In this document: one piece after another, positions 33,875 to 43,212 of the stretch | How the letters are laid out: each line of letters begins with the position of its first letter | How positions within the stretch are numbered: position 1 is the first letter of the stretch | Notes under the pieces: generated by a model | The model's input: the letters and a program-made list of their open reading frames with translations, nothing else | The model's database searches: none | Told to the model about the DNA's origin: nothing | Program-made: the position numbers and the translations under genes | Assembly (NCBI GenBank): GCA_026004195.1 | Contig: BPIQ01000001.1 | Location: forward strand, 1,478,311-1,542,310 | DNA: 64,000 bases | Source of the DNA: Candidatus Binatia bacterium | Lineage (GTDB): Bacteria > Desulfobacterota > Binatia > HRBIN30 > BPIQ01 | Reading direction: 5' to 3'

Positions 33875-35065
33875 TCAGCGGGAGAAACGACCGAGCCTGA
33901 GCTTTTGCATGGCCGCGATCCGGTCGAGGGCCCGCCGGGCTTCGGCTGCGACCTCGGGCGGAGGGTCCCGGTCCAGGGCGTCGAGAAAGTGCTGGTAGGC
34001 CGGCGTGGGCATTCCCAGGTCCTCGAGCAGGACGAGCCCCGCACCCAGGTGTGCTTCGGCCAGACCCGGACCCCGGGGATAGTCGCGGAGAAGGCGGCGG
34101 TAGAGTGTGAGCGCGGCTCGCGGATGTCCCGCGCGGCGAAGCTCCTCGGCGAAGGCGAGCATCTCTTCGGGCTCGAGGGCCCGGCGGGTCTTTTCGGGAT
34201 CGAGGGCGAAGTAGATCCGTGCGGCCTCTTCCACCTCCCCGCGCGCGAGGAGGGCACGCACGGCCTCGATCGAGGCTCCCACTTCTCGCGCGACGGGTCG
34301 ACGGTACTCCGGGGGCGCCGCTCTCCACTCTCGCCGATCGAGAATTCGGGCGGCACCCCAACCGGCCAGAAAACCGCCGATGTGTGCCCCGTACGCCACG
34401 CCGCCCATACCGCTTCCGTGCGTCACGAGGAACGGCAGCAGATTGTCCACGAGGAGATACAAGGCCAGGACGAGCCGCGCCGGAACCAGGATCACGTCGA
34501 AGAAGATCGGGAAAAGCACCACGAGAAGCCGGACCCGGTTGCGCGGAAACCAGACGAAGTAGAAGCCGAGCACACCCGAGATCGCCCCCGAGGCACCCAC
34601 GAGCGGAAGCGGCGACGGGTCGAAAAACGCGTGGAAGAGCGTCGCCGCCACGCCCGTGGCCAGGTACGCCACGAGGAAACGCAGGCCCCCGAGCCGGTGC
34701 TCCACGTTGTCGCCGTAAATCCAGAGGAAGAGCATGTTCCCGAAGAGGTGCACGAAGCCCCCGTGGAGGAACATCGACGTGAAAAGGCTCACGAGCGAAG
34801 GTTCGGCGGGGCGAAAGCCGTAGACGAAAACGAAAAGATCGTAGGCGGTCACCTCCCGAAGCACCATCGGCAGGGACACGGGCCCGCGGAGCCTCGGGAG
34901 AAGGACGCGAAGGTATTCCTGGAGGAGCGGGTCCGAAGGGTCGGGAGGCACGGAGCTCAGGGGAAGCGTGACGAACAGATAGACGGCCACGTTGGCCGCG
35001 ACGAGAAGGTACGTGACCCAGGGAACGCCGCGGGGGTTGGGAGCGTCGCCGAGGGGAAGAACCAT
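33875..35065 (-). CDS. Rhomboid-family intramembrane serine protease with TPR-like tail
   Basis: A 396-residue protein. Residues ~12-240 form a rhomboid membrane domain with six or more helices. It has MFLHGGFVHLFGNMLFLWIYGDNVE, the catalytic serine in GASGAISG (S159) and the catalytic histidine in AYGAHIGGFLAGW (H228). Residues ~255-390 are soluble, helical and tetratricopeptide-like (EEAARIYFALDPEK, HPRAALTLYRRLLRDYP, AYQHFLDALDRDP), likely for protein contacts. It sits between the crotonase and the SPFH gene in the same direction. Confidence 0.9.
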   Translation of the reverse strand: MVLPLGDAPNPRGVPWVTYLLVAANVAVYLFVTLPLSSVPPDPSDPLLQEYLRVLLPRLRGPVSLPMVLREVTAYDLFVFVYGFRPAEPSLVSLFTSMFLHGGFVHLFGNMLFLWIYGDNVEHRLGGLRFLVAYLATGVAATLFHAFFDPSPLPLVGASGAISGVLGFYFVWFPRNRVRLLVVLFPIFFDVILVPARLVLALYLLVDNLLPFLVTHGSGMGGVAYGAHIGGFLAGWGAARILDRREWRAAPPEYRRPVAREVGASIEAVRALLARGEVEEAARIYFALDPEKTRRALEPEEMLAFAEELRRAGHPRAALTLYRRLLRDYPRGPGLAEAHLGAGLVLLEDLGMPTPAYQHFLDALDRDPPPEVAAEARRALDRIAAMQKLRLGRFSR

Positions 35066-35077
35066 CGCTCCGTGGGC

Positions 35078-35902
35078 TCAACGACCGCGGAACCGGGGCG
35101 GCCGCTTCTCGAGGAACGCGAGCACCCCTTCGCGAAAATCTTCGCTCGAGAAGCTCGCGACCATCTCGCGGTCCGCCTCTCGCATGGCCTCCCCCAGGTC
35201 CTGGAAGAGAGCTCCGTAAAGCTGCCTCTTCATGATCCGGAGCGAGCGAGGCGAACACTCGGTGGCCAGCTCGCGGGCGTAGTTCCGCACGTAGGGGAGA
35301 AGCTCGTCGTGCGGCACGACGGCCTGCACGAGCCCGAGCCTCCGCGCCTCCTCCGCCTCGACCCACCGTCCCGAGAAAAGAATCTCGCAGGCGTTCCCGA
35401 GCCCCACGAGTCGCGGAAGAAGCCAGGCGGTTCCGTGCTCGGCCACGAGCCCCCGCCGGGCAAACAGCGCGCCGAAGCGAGCTCGCTCCGACGCGATGCG
35501 GATGTCGTAGTAGAGCATGTAGGAAAAGCCCAGGCCCGCCGCGACGCCGTTGACGGCAGCCAGGACGGGCTTCGTCATTCCCAGGGGATAGCTGTACTCC
35601 CCGCGGAAGACCGGGGGCGACGACGGGTCCTCGGGAACGCGCAGGTCTTCCGGGAGCGGCTCGGCTCCCTCGCCCGAACCCAGGCTTCTCAGGAGATCCA
35701 TGTCGGCACCCGCGCAGTACGCGCGACCCGCGCCCGTCACGACCACGGCCCGGACGGCGTCGTCCCGCTCCGCGCTCCAGAGGGCGTGCCGCACCTCGGC
35801 ACCCATCCGCAGTGTCCACGCGTTGAGCTTCTCGGGGCGGTGGAGCGTGACCGTGGCGACTCCGTCCTCGACTTCGTAAAGAATTTCGCGGTACTCCGCC
35901 AT
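35078..35902 (-). CDS. Enoyl-CoA hydratase/isomerase (crotonase family), second copy
   Basis: A 274-residue crotonase starting at the ATG at 35902 (MAEYREILYEVEDGVATVTL). Oxyanion-hole motifs are VTGAGRAYCAGADMDLL and VNGVAAGLGFSYMLYYDIRIAS. The catalytic loop reads RRGLVAEHGTAWLLPRLVG, with a Glu at the usual catalytic position. The C-terminus (REGVLAFLEKRPPRFRG) is typical of acyl-CoA-degrading members. It resembles the 24.3-kb crotonase but lacks that protein's C-terminal extension. It is divergent from the degenerate citrate synthase. Confidence 0.88.
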   Translation of the reverse strand: MAEYREILYEVEDGVATVTLHRPEKLNAWTLRMGAEVRHALWSAERDDAVRAVVVTGAGRAYCAGADMDLLRSLGSGEGAEPLPEDLRVPEDPSSPPVFRGEYSYPLGMTKPVLAAVNGVAAGLGFSYMLYYDIRIASERARFGALFARRGLVAEHGTAWLLPRLVGLGNACEILFSGRWVEAEEARRLGLVQAVVPHDELLPYVRNYARELATECSPRSLRIMKRQLYGALFQDLGEAMREADREMVASFSSEDFREGVLAFLEKRPPRFRGR

Positions 35903-36019
35903 GGCACGAAAGCGCCTACCCCGTACGGATTCCCGAGGCAAGCCGGCGGGTTGACACCGGAAGCCCGACAGGGTTCAGTTGCTCGGCGAGACGAGCTCCG
36001 AGGGGAGGCGGTCTTTCCG

Positions 36020-37345
36020 ATGAAGAACACGCTCTCGGTCACCGACAACCGTACGGGGAAAACCTACGAGATTCCCATCGAGCACGGTGCCATCCACGCC
36101 GAAGCGCTCCGGCAGATCAAAACCGGCCCCGACGACCCGGGCCTCCTGTCCTACGACCCCTCGCTGCGCAACACGGCACGCTGCAAGAGCAAGATCACGT
36201 ACGTCGACGGCGAGCGCGGTATCCTGCGCTACCGGGGCTACGCGATCGAGGAACTCGCCGAAAAAAGCACCTACCTCGAGACCGCCTACCTGATCGTCAA
36301 GGGCGAGCTCCCCGACGTGCGCCACTTCGAGATGTGGAAGTACAACATCACCGTCCACACCATGGTCCACGAGAACATCAAGAAGTTCATGGACGGCTTC
36401 CGGTACGACGCCCATCCCACGGGGATCCTGATCGGTACCGTGGGCGCGCTCTCGACCTTCTACCCGGACGCGAAAAACGTCCTCGACCTCGAATCGCGGA
36501 GGCTCCAGACCCGCCGGCTCATCGGAAAGCTGCCGACGCTCGCCGCTTTCGCCTACCGCCGGACGCGTGGTCTTCCCTACGTCTACCCGGACAACGAGCT
36601 CAGCTATGTCGGGAACTTCCTTTCCATGATGTTCCGGATGACGGAACTCCGGTACAAGCCCGATCCCGTGCTCGAGCGAGCCATCGACAAGCTCTTCATC
36701 CTTTGCGCCGACCACGAGCTGAGCTGTTCCACGAACGCGCTCCGCTGCGTCGCGAGCTCCCACGTCGACCCCTTCTCGGCCGTCGCGGCCTCGATCGCCG
36801 GGCTCGCGGGGCCGCGGAACCAGAGCACGTACGAGGGCGTGATCCACATGCTCGAAGAGATCGGCTCCGTATCGCGGGTCCCCGAGTTCGTGAGAAAAGT
36901 CAAAAGCGGAGAGCTCGCCCCGCTGGGGTTCGGCCACCCGGTCTACAAGACCGAAGACCCGCGCGTGCGCATCATGAGAAGGATCGCCCCGGAGGTTTTC
37001 GAGGTGACGGGGAAGAACTCCATCACCGAGGTGGCACTCGAACTCGACCGCATCGCGCGCGAGGACGAGTACTTCGTCGAGCGACACCTCTACCCGAACC
37101 TCGGCTTCTGGGCGGGCATTCTTTACCACGCCATGGGAATCCCGGCCTCGATGCTGCCCGTCATGATCGCCATTCCGCGCACGGCGGGCTGGATGGCCCA
37201 CTGGGCCGAGTCGATCCGGGACCCCGAGCAAGAACTCGCGCGGCCTCGGCAGCTCTACGTGGGAGAGGACCTGCGCCCCTACACGCCCATCGAGGAGCGG
37301 CCCGAGCCCACGATGCGGGAGGACGCGGTCGACTGGCGGATCTGA
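36020..37345 (+). CDS. Citrate synthase paralogue with degenerate active site
   Basis: A 441-residue protein clearly homologous along its whole length to the 30.4-kb citrate synthase (shared TGKTYEIPI, TGPDDPGLLSYDP, HENIKxFxDGFxYDAHP). Two catalytic residues are replaced. The H264-equivalent motif GPLHGGANE has become GPRNQSTYE (Asn267), and the D362-equivalent NVDFYSG has become NLGFWAG (Gly362). The first His of LHADHE is Cys. The H305 equivalent (H306, GFGHPVY), the DPR arginine and the IPRTAGW arginine remain. The frame is intact and conserved, so it is not a decaying pseudogene. A regulatory or altered-chemistry role is inferred. Confidence 0.88.
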   Translation: MKNTLSVTDNRTGKTYEIPIEHGAIHAEALRQIKTGPDDPGLLSYDPSLRNTARCKSKITYVDGERGILRYRGYAIEELAEKSTYLETAYLIVKGELPDVRHFEMWKYNITVHTMVHENIKKFMDGFRYDAHPTGILIGTVGALSTFYPDAKNVLDLESRRLQTRRLIGKLPTLAAFAYRRTRGLPYVYPDNELSYVGNFLSMMFRMTELRYKPDPVLERAIDKLFILCADHELSCSTNALRCVASSHVDPFSAVAASIAGLAGPRNQSTYEGVIHMLEEIGSVSRVPEFVRKVKSGELAPLGFGHPVYKTEDPRVRIMRRIAPEVFEVTGKNSITEVALELDRIAREDEYFVERHLYPNLGFWAGILYHAMGIPASMLPVMIAIPRTAGWMAHWAESIRDPEQELARPRQLYVGEDLRPYTPIEERPEPTMREDAVDWRI

Positions 37346-37539
37346 GGTTCGCCCCGGTCCTCGCCGGGCCTTCGAGCGGCAAGGCTCTCGCCTCGCAAGA
37401 CCTTCTCTGCCTCTGGCGCTGGCGACCGCGCGGCTCCCGGGGATCCCGTCGAGGAGCCGGCCGCCGGCACACCGAGGGGGCTGCGAACCCCGGTTCGCGC
37501 CGAAAAACGGGAGAAGGACTCGAAGGCCGGTCTCCCCCC

Positions 37540-39714
37540 TCAGGCCGCCGGAGAACCGAGGCGTTCGCCGCACCGCTTCTCGTAGTAGGCGGCCACCCCT
37601 CCACCCTCCTCGCGTGCGAGCGCGGAGAAAAGCTCGCGCGCCTCCGGGAACTTCCCCTCACGGTAAAAACGTAGAGCCCGTTCGAAGCGGTCCACGCGAG
37701 TGCGGAGCGCGGCCGCGTCGCCGGCCGTGCCGAGAAGTTCGAAGATGCGCGTGGCCCGCGTCTTCCCTCGCACCTGTATCCGGTCGATCTCTCGCACGAG
37801 GAAATCCCCGCCCGCGAGCTCGACGACGTTCTCGGACAAGAGGATGCGCGTCCCGTACGTTTTGTTGAGAGCTTCGAGCCGCGAGGCCAGGTTCACGGAG
37901 TCCCCGACCACGGTGTAGCTCAACCGGCGCCGGGAACCGAGATTACCGACGATCATCTCGCCGGTGGCGATGCCGATCCCGCATTCGAGCTCGGGCTTCC
38001 CTTCCTCGGCCCACGCACGGTTCAGCGCTTCGAGCCTCCGGAGCATTTCGAGCGCCGTAGCGCAGGCCCGACGAGCGTGGTCGGACTGCTCGAGGGGGGC
38101 ACCCCAGAATGCCATCACGGCGTCGCCCATGTACTTGTCGAGGGTGCCCCCGTGCGCGAACACGACGTCGGTCATCTCTTCGAAGTACGCGTTCATCGTC
38201 GAGATGAGTTCTTCCGGGTCCCAGCCCTCGGCGAGAGAAGTGAATCCCCGAATGTCGGAAAAAAGCACCGTGAGTTCTTTTCGTTCGCCGCCGAGCCCGA
38301 GCTTCTCGGGCCGGTCTTCGATCGAGGCGAACGACGCTCGGGCTCAGGTAAAGGCCGAACGCGCTCCGCAACTCGCGCCGGCGTCGCGACTCTCGCAAAA
38401 ACCGCTCCGTCGTCACGCACGCGTAGGCCAGCCCCAGCGCGAGCAGCGGATAGGCGAGGCCCAGCGGAATCCCGGCGCGCAAAAAGACCCACTGGGTCGC
38501 GAGAACGTACGAAGCGGCCGAGATCCCGGCCCAGAGCGTGCCGCCGAGCGCCCCGGCAGGTGCGAAGCCGAACGAGCCGGCGAGAGCCAGCGTCGCGAGC
38601 GTGTCGACGAACAGGGAGACCCAGCGCGGCTTTCGGAGAAAATCCCCCCGGAGCACGTTGTCGATGACGGTCGCGTGCATTTCCACGCCGGGAAAAACCT
38701 CGTCGAAGGGGGTCACGCGCAGAGTCCATCACCGCCTTCGCCGTCACGCCCACGAGGACGATTTTTTCGCGAAACGTTCCAGGCGCGGTTTCTCGGCCGA
38801 GGACCCGTGCCGCCGAGAAGTGCGGGAACGTGCGTCCCGGACCGCGGTAGTTCACGAGGAAGGTCCCGTCTTCCGCGACCGGGATCGATGTCCCGCCGAT
38901 CTCGAGAGAATCCACCCCGAAGCTCGCGAAGCGCAGCGCGGCTTTCGCCTCGCCGAGGTGGGTCCGGAGGACCGCGAGGGAAAGCGGCAAAGCAAAACGC
39001 CCCCGGTGACGGAGAACGAGAGGCACCCTGCGGCAGACGCCGTCCCCTGGATCGGGGACGATGTCGAAGTAACCCGTGGCCCGTGCTGCCTCGGTGAGCT
39101 CGGGCAGGTTTCCCCGGAGCCCGGTCGCCTCGAGCACACGCCGTTCTCCGCTTCCGTCCACGGTTCCGAGCACGACGTCGTACTCCGAGAACGGAACGTC
39201 GTCGGACCCGTTTCCGTACCCGAAATCGAAGAAGTAACCGAGAACGGCCCGGCCCGAACGCCGCACGGCCTCTACCAGTTCCCGGTCTTCGTCGGGAACG
39301 AGCCGGAGGGCCGTCTCCACCTCGCCCCGGACCTCCGGACGAACGCTCTCGAGAAGCGGTCGCCAGTCGGGTCTTCGCGTCGGCTCGGATTGCACGATGT
39401 CGAAACCGACGACCGAAGCACCGTCCTCGACCAGCACGATCGAGAAGGCGCGCGACCGTCGATCGGGACCAGGGCCAGCGGCCGTATCGCTCGAGACTCT
39501 CGTCGTCCACGGCCACGACGACGACTTCCGGCCCGGGCCGGGTCGGCCCGCGGGCGAGAAGGCGGAAATCGAAGGCCTTACGGTCGAGCGAGTCGAGAAA
39601 AAAGCACCCCCGGACTTCGAGCGCCGTGACGGCCACGCCCACGAGGAGGGCGAGCCGCAGCCCGGAAACGCCGAGAGCGGGCCGGGTTTTCTTTGCCTTG
39701 TTTTTTCGCCTCAA
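37540..39714 (-). CDS. CHASE2-domain adenylate/guanylate cyclase, three frameshifts
   Basis: A class III nucleotide cyclase with an extracytoplasmic CHASE2 sensor, readable only across four frames. Segment 1 (39714 to ~39440): N-terminal helix and CHASE2 start (FDFRLLARGPTRPGPEVVVVA, YGRWPWSRS). Segment 2: rest of CHASE2 (ASVVGFDIV, YFDIVPDPGDG, KIVLVGVTAKAVMD). Segment 3 (~38716-38340): TPFDEVFPGVEMHATVIDNVL and three membrane helices. Segment 4: cyclase domain (LTVLFSDIRGFTSLAEG, DKYMGDAVMAFWGAP, GDSVNLASRLEALN) with both metal Asp residues. Removing one base at each of three junctions gives ~723 continuous residues. It is the last gene of the lipoprotein/TPR/FecR operon. Confidence 0.82.
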
Positions 39715-39729
39715 AACCGCACGGACGCC

Positions 39730-40611
39730 TCAGAAACGCACGCGTACGCCGCCCTGCTCGGGAGGAGGAGCCGGAGCCGGAGGTTCCTCGGTCACGGGCT
39801 GGTCGAGAATCGTGCCGACGTCGCGCAGGTCCTGTTCGGTGCTCGGCTCCACCGGAGCCCCCTCGACGGCCGCCGCGCTCGCCCTCTCCGGTTCGGGAAC
39901 TTCCGCCGCCCGGACGAGACCGTGCTCGAACGGTAGCCGCTCGAAGCGTCCGGATTCGAACACCTGGAATTCTTCCAGGTAACGCCGGAGCGCGTCTTCT
40001 TCGAGTGTGCGCGGTCCCGCGGGGATCTCGCCCATGGGAACGACGGTCGCCTCCCGAGCCCCGAGAAAAACGCCCTGCGCGAAGCGGTCGAACACGCTGT
40101 GAACGGAGACCCGACCGCTCAGGGCGACGACTTCCGTCACGTCCGAGACCGGGTCGTAGAGCACGACGAAGTCCGTCCCCCGCACGCCGACGACCGCCGT
40201 GCGCGTCTCCACGGTGAAGTCGGCCTCCGCCCCCCGGTACGCCTCCGAAGCGAGGCTCCGCAACTTCCCGGAAAGCAGCCGCAGAAGCGTCCGCAGCGTG
40301 CCCTCGGCCGGACGGAAAACCTGCTCGTCGACCACGATTTCGGTCCCGTCGCCCAGGCTCAGGACGCTTTCGTCCCGCAAGACGACGCGCAGCCGTCCCG
40401 GTACACCCGTGCGCAGCGTATCACCGAGTTCGACCTCCGTCCCCTCGGAGGCTTCGAACCACGACCCCGCGCGTCCGATCTCGGCCTTCCCCTCGACGGC
40501 AGCCACCCGACCCACGGGCTCGGCGTAGGCGAGAGCGACGGCGAACCAGGATACGACGAGAGCCACGCCGAAGAACCGACGCCGGGGGCTCGACCATGCA
40601 CCGCTTTTCAT
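39730..40611 (-). CDS. FecR-domain periplasmic protein
   Basis: A 293-residue exported protein with a signal (VALVVSWFAVALAYA) and a FecR domain at residues ~30-170 (GRVAAVEGKAEIGRAGSW, GDTLRTGVPGRLRVVL, DFTVETRTAVVGVRGTDFVV, VVALSGRVSVHSV). Its C-terminal half is Glu/Pro-rich and ends with APAPPPEQGG. In this context it is not a sigma-factor regulator, since no ECF sigma gene is near. It sits between a TPR/outer-membrane protein and a CHASE2 cyclase, and its ATG overlaps the TPR gene stop (TGATG). A role in envelope signalling with these partners is inferred. Confidence 0.88.
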   Translation of the reverse strand: MKSGAWSSPRRRFFGVALVVSWFAVALAYAEPVGRVAAVEGKAEIGRAGSWFEASEGTEVELGDTLRTGVPGRLRVVLRDESVLSLGDGTEIVVDEQVFRPAEGTLRTLLRLLSGKLRSLASEAYRGAEADFTVETRTAVVGVRGTDFVVLYDPVSDVTEVVALSGRVSVHSVFDRFAQGVFLGAREATVVPMGEIPAGPRTLEEDALRRYLEEFQVFESGRFERLPFEHGLVRAAEVPEPERASAAAVEGAPVEPSTEQDLRDVGTILDQPVTEEPPAPAPPPEQGGVRVRF

Positions 40612-42167
40612 CAGTACCTACCTTCCACCCCGAACGAGGCGATGTGGCGTTCGTACTCGAACGCTCGGTCGTTCGAGAGGTTCCAGGTCCCGAAGTAGGA
40701 TGCCGAAAGCCGGAACCAGGGACCGAGGCGTTTCCAGACCGAGACGATGGCCCTGTGCTCGTCGTCCTGCCGCCGCTCGAAGTTGCTTTCCGGCCTCCTG
40801 CTTTCGCGGGCGTAGTCCTCTCTCCGGTAGAAGTAACGTCCCTCGAGGCCGAGCCCCCACGGCAGGGCCGCCAAAAAGCCGGCTCCGGCCTGGTGTCCCA
40901 GATAACCGAACGCTTCGGCGGCCACCGTGTCCCTCGAAGGCTGCTCGTCGTCGAACTGGTAACCGAGCCAGGCATAGCGGTCGGGCCGACCGAGGAAGAA
41001 GACCTGTCGGACTCCCGCCGCGTGATTGAAGGCGTCGCGCAGCGAGTCGAAAGGCTCGAGGACGAAGTCGCGCCGTCGGAGCCGGTAGGAGACTTCCGTG
41101 CGTCCGAGCTTTCCCTGCCGAAAGACGACCGCCGGCACGACGTTCACCTCGTGCAGAAACTCGTCCGTCCGGAGGAGAAAGAAATCGTAGCGGGTCGCGA
41201 AAACGAACTCGAGCCACTCCCAACGAGCGCGTGCGAGGAGGCTCGGGCGGTGGTTCTGGAGGTCGAAATCGGTGAGGTCGAAGTGCAGGGTCTGGTAGAA
41301 TTCGTACGAGGCTTCGAGCTCCGCTCCGCGGGAGCGCCAGAGCGCGTACCATCCGCCCAGCGTGAGGGCCACCCGGCCGTCGGCTTCTTCGGCGAGCCCC
41401 AGATCCTGCTTCACGACCTCGTCGTCCGGAGCCAGAGCGACGTTCGAATCGTACTGGAAGTCCACCCCGCCGTAGATTCCGTACCGGGTTCGTTTGCGAG
41501 CCCGGAGCTCGCGGAGGAAGACGCGGGCCTCGGCGGCCATCGGTGTGGTCGGAGCCGATTCTTCCACCTTGCGGAAGAACCCTTCTGCTTCCGCCCAGAG
41601 CTTTTGTCGGAAAGCCGAGACGCCGCGATAGTAGGCCGCGGGAACCTCGAGCTCGGGGTCGGCTTCTTCCGCCAGGCGAAAATCCTCCTCGGCTTCCTCG
41701 ACCTCCCCCAGTCGGAGATGCGCGATGCCCGAGAACATCGACGCCTCGCCTCGGAGCTCGGGGTCGCGACGTGCCTTCTCGAGCCAGCGGAGCGCGTCCC
41801 GGTACCGGCCGAGTTCGAGGGCAGCCACTCCCGCTTCGAGAGCCGCCTCCGAAATCGTGGGATCGAGAGCGAGAGCGCGCTCGAGGTCGCCGAGCGCTTC
41901 CTCGTAGCGTCGGAGGCGCGAGAGCGCCACGCCGCGGGAATAGAGCGCGTACGGGTCGTTCGGGTCGGCTCGGACCGCCCGGTCGAACCACTCGAGCGCC
42001 CGCGCGAACTCCTTCGCACGGAAGTGCACGAGGCCACGAGCCCGCAACTCGGCCGAGGTTTCGGTCCGTGCGGTGGTGGGGCGCAGGAACTCCAGGGCGA
42101 GGACGAAACCCAGAAGAACGCGAAAAAGCCGCAACTCCCGCGGCGAAGAGGCGCGGGGCGGCACCAC
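40611..42167 (-). CDS. TPR protein with C-terminal outer-membrane beta-barrel-like domain
   Basis: A 518-residue exported protein. A signal-like N-terminus (LRLFRVLLGFVLALEFL) is followed by five or six tetratricopeptide repeats at residues ~38-215 (ARALEWFDRAVRADPNDPYALYSRGVAL and successors). The second half is a series of alternating amphipathic strands with aromatic girdles (YGIYGGVDFQYDSNVAL, LEASYEFYQTLHFDLTDF, RTEVSYRLRRRDF) ending in IASFGVEGRY with a C-terminal aromatic residue, as in outer-membrane barrels. It would display the TPR part in the periplasm. The GTG start overlaps the upstream stop (TAGTG) and the 3' end overlaps the FecR start. Confidence 0.8.
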   Translation of the reverse strand: MVPPRASSPRELRLFRVLLGFVLALEFLRPTTARTETSAELRARGLVHFRAKEFARALEWFDRAVRADPNDPYALYSRGVALSRLRRYEEALGDLERALALDPTISEAALEAGVAALELGRYRDALRWLEKARRDPELRGEASMFSGIAHLRLGEVEEAEEDFRLAEEADPELEVPAAYYRGVSAFRQKLWAEAEGFFRKVEESAPTTPMAAEARVFLRELRARKRTRYGIYGGVDFQYDSNVALAPDDEVVKQDLGLAEEADGRVALTLGGWYALWRSRGAELEASYEFYQTLHFDLTDFDLQNHRPSLLARARWEWLEFVFATRYDFFLLRTDEFLHEVNVVPAVVFRQGKLGRTEVSYRLRRRDFVLEPFDSLRDAFNHAAGVRQVFFLGRPDRYAWLGYQFDDEQPSRDTVAAEAFGYLGHQAGAGFLAALPWGLGLEGRYFYRREDYARESRRPESNFERRQDDEHRAIVSVWKRLGPWFRLSASYFGTWNLSNDRAFEYERHIASFGVEGRY

Positions 42168-43055
42168 TAGCGCACCTCGACCTGCCAGGCGAAATCCAGA
42201 AGGCGGGGCGGCCTATCGAGATTGCCGGCCCGGACCTGAAGCCGGGTCACTCCGGGGGCGGCCGAGACGGGCTGCCGCGGCCGATACGTGGAAGCCGTCC
42301 ACGCCGAGCTCTCCCCCGGGACTACAAACGTTCGGCGAGTCGTCCGAGCAGGGGTCGAGGACGATCTCCACGGTACGGACGAGCCGCGTGCTCTCGACGA
42401 TCTCGACGAGGATCGAGTCCGCGTCCACGCCAGCGAGCGCCTCGGCAACCGTGAGCCGCAAGTCGAAGGGCGCGGAGGGAGCGCTGCGGGGCGGCGGTTC
42501 CAAACTTTCGACGATGACGAAGGGAAACGAGTGCAGCAAAATGTCGCCGGCGTCGGATTCCACGCCTGCCACCACGGTGACTCCCCGCGGGTCGCTCGAG
42601 AAGCTCGGAGCCGTCACCTGGGTGAGGCTACACGAGCGCCCCAGCGCACCAGGCTCGAGCGGGCAGGTTTCTCGGATCTCCCGCTCCGTCGGAGCGAAGC
42701 CCGAGGGAAACCCCGAGACGTGAAGCGTTGCAGGGCCCACCGGGAGCGGCGAAAGCACCACGAAGCGCTCCCCCGTGGCGGGATCCGTCGGCGCACCTCG
42801 GGGGTCGAACGCCACGCAGCAGCGGAAACCCGTCTCGGACTCGAAAAGAAGGCGGACCGTTTTCACGGCACGCGGCAGCTCCGTGCCGAAGCCGGCACCC
42901 GGCTCCGGAAAGTCGCCTGCTGCCCCTCCGGCCGCCCGCTGCCACAGGGCGCGGAAGCCGAGCATTCCGCTGCCCTCGCCGGACCCGCCGCAGCCGGGCG
43001 CGGACAGGCCAACGAGAAGTACGAAGAGAAAAAGCGTCCCGAGAAATGTTCTCAC
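42167..43055 (-). CDS. Lipoprotein of unknown function, frameshifted near its C-terminus
   Basis: First gene of the TPR/FecR/CHASE2 operon. The N-terminus is a lipoprotein signal (LFLFVLLVGLSAPGCGG). The mature part has strands with an Ig-like or adhesin-like look (VKTVRLLFESETGFRCCVAFD, LPVGPATLHVSGFPSGFAP, FDLRLTVAEALAGVDADSILVEI) and no known family. The main frame stops at 42213, but a plausible ending (QPVSAAPGVTRLQVRAGNL ... LLDFAWQVEVR) lies in the +1 frame and stops at 42167, exactly overlapping the next gene start. One extra base between ~42245 and 42300 would explain this. Confidence 0.65.
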
Positions 43056-43212
43056 GGTCCCTCCCTCGCGGACCAGACTCCCGGAAACCGCGTCCGTACT
43101 CTGCTCGGAACCTGTTCCCTACGACCACGGCGCGGGCCAAGCCGGCGAGGCTTTACGTATCCCCCGGCCGCGGCCGGAAGTCAAACGACCGCGCTACCCC
43201 GTCATCGCACAA

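Noticed and set aside
33905-37345. A 1146-codon open frame on the plus strand through the rhomboid and crotonase genes
   Set aside because: Only its last 441 codons (from 36020) are the citrate synthase paralogue; the rest is antisense to well-supported genes and reads as charged low-complexity sequence.
36020-37345. A simple duplicate functional citrate synthase
   Set aside because: Two catalytic residues are replaced (Asn267, Gly362), so equivalence with the active enzyme is not supported.
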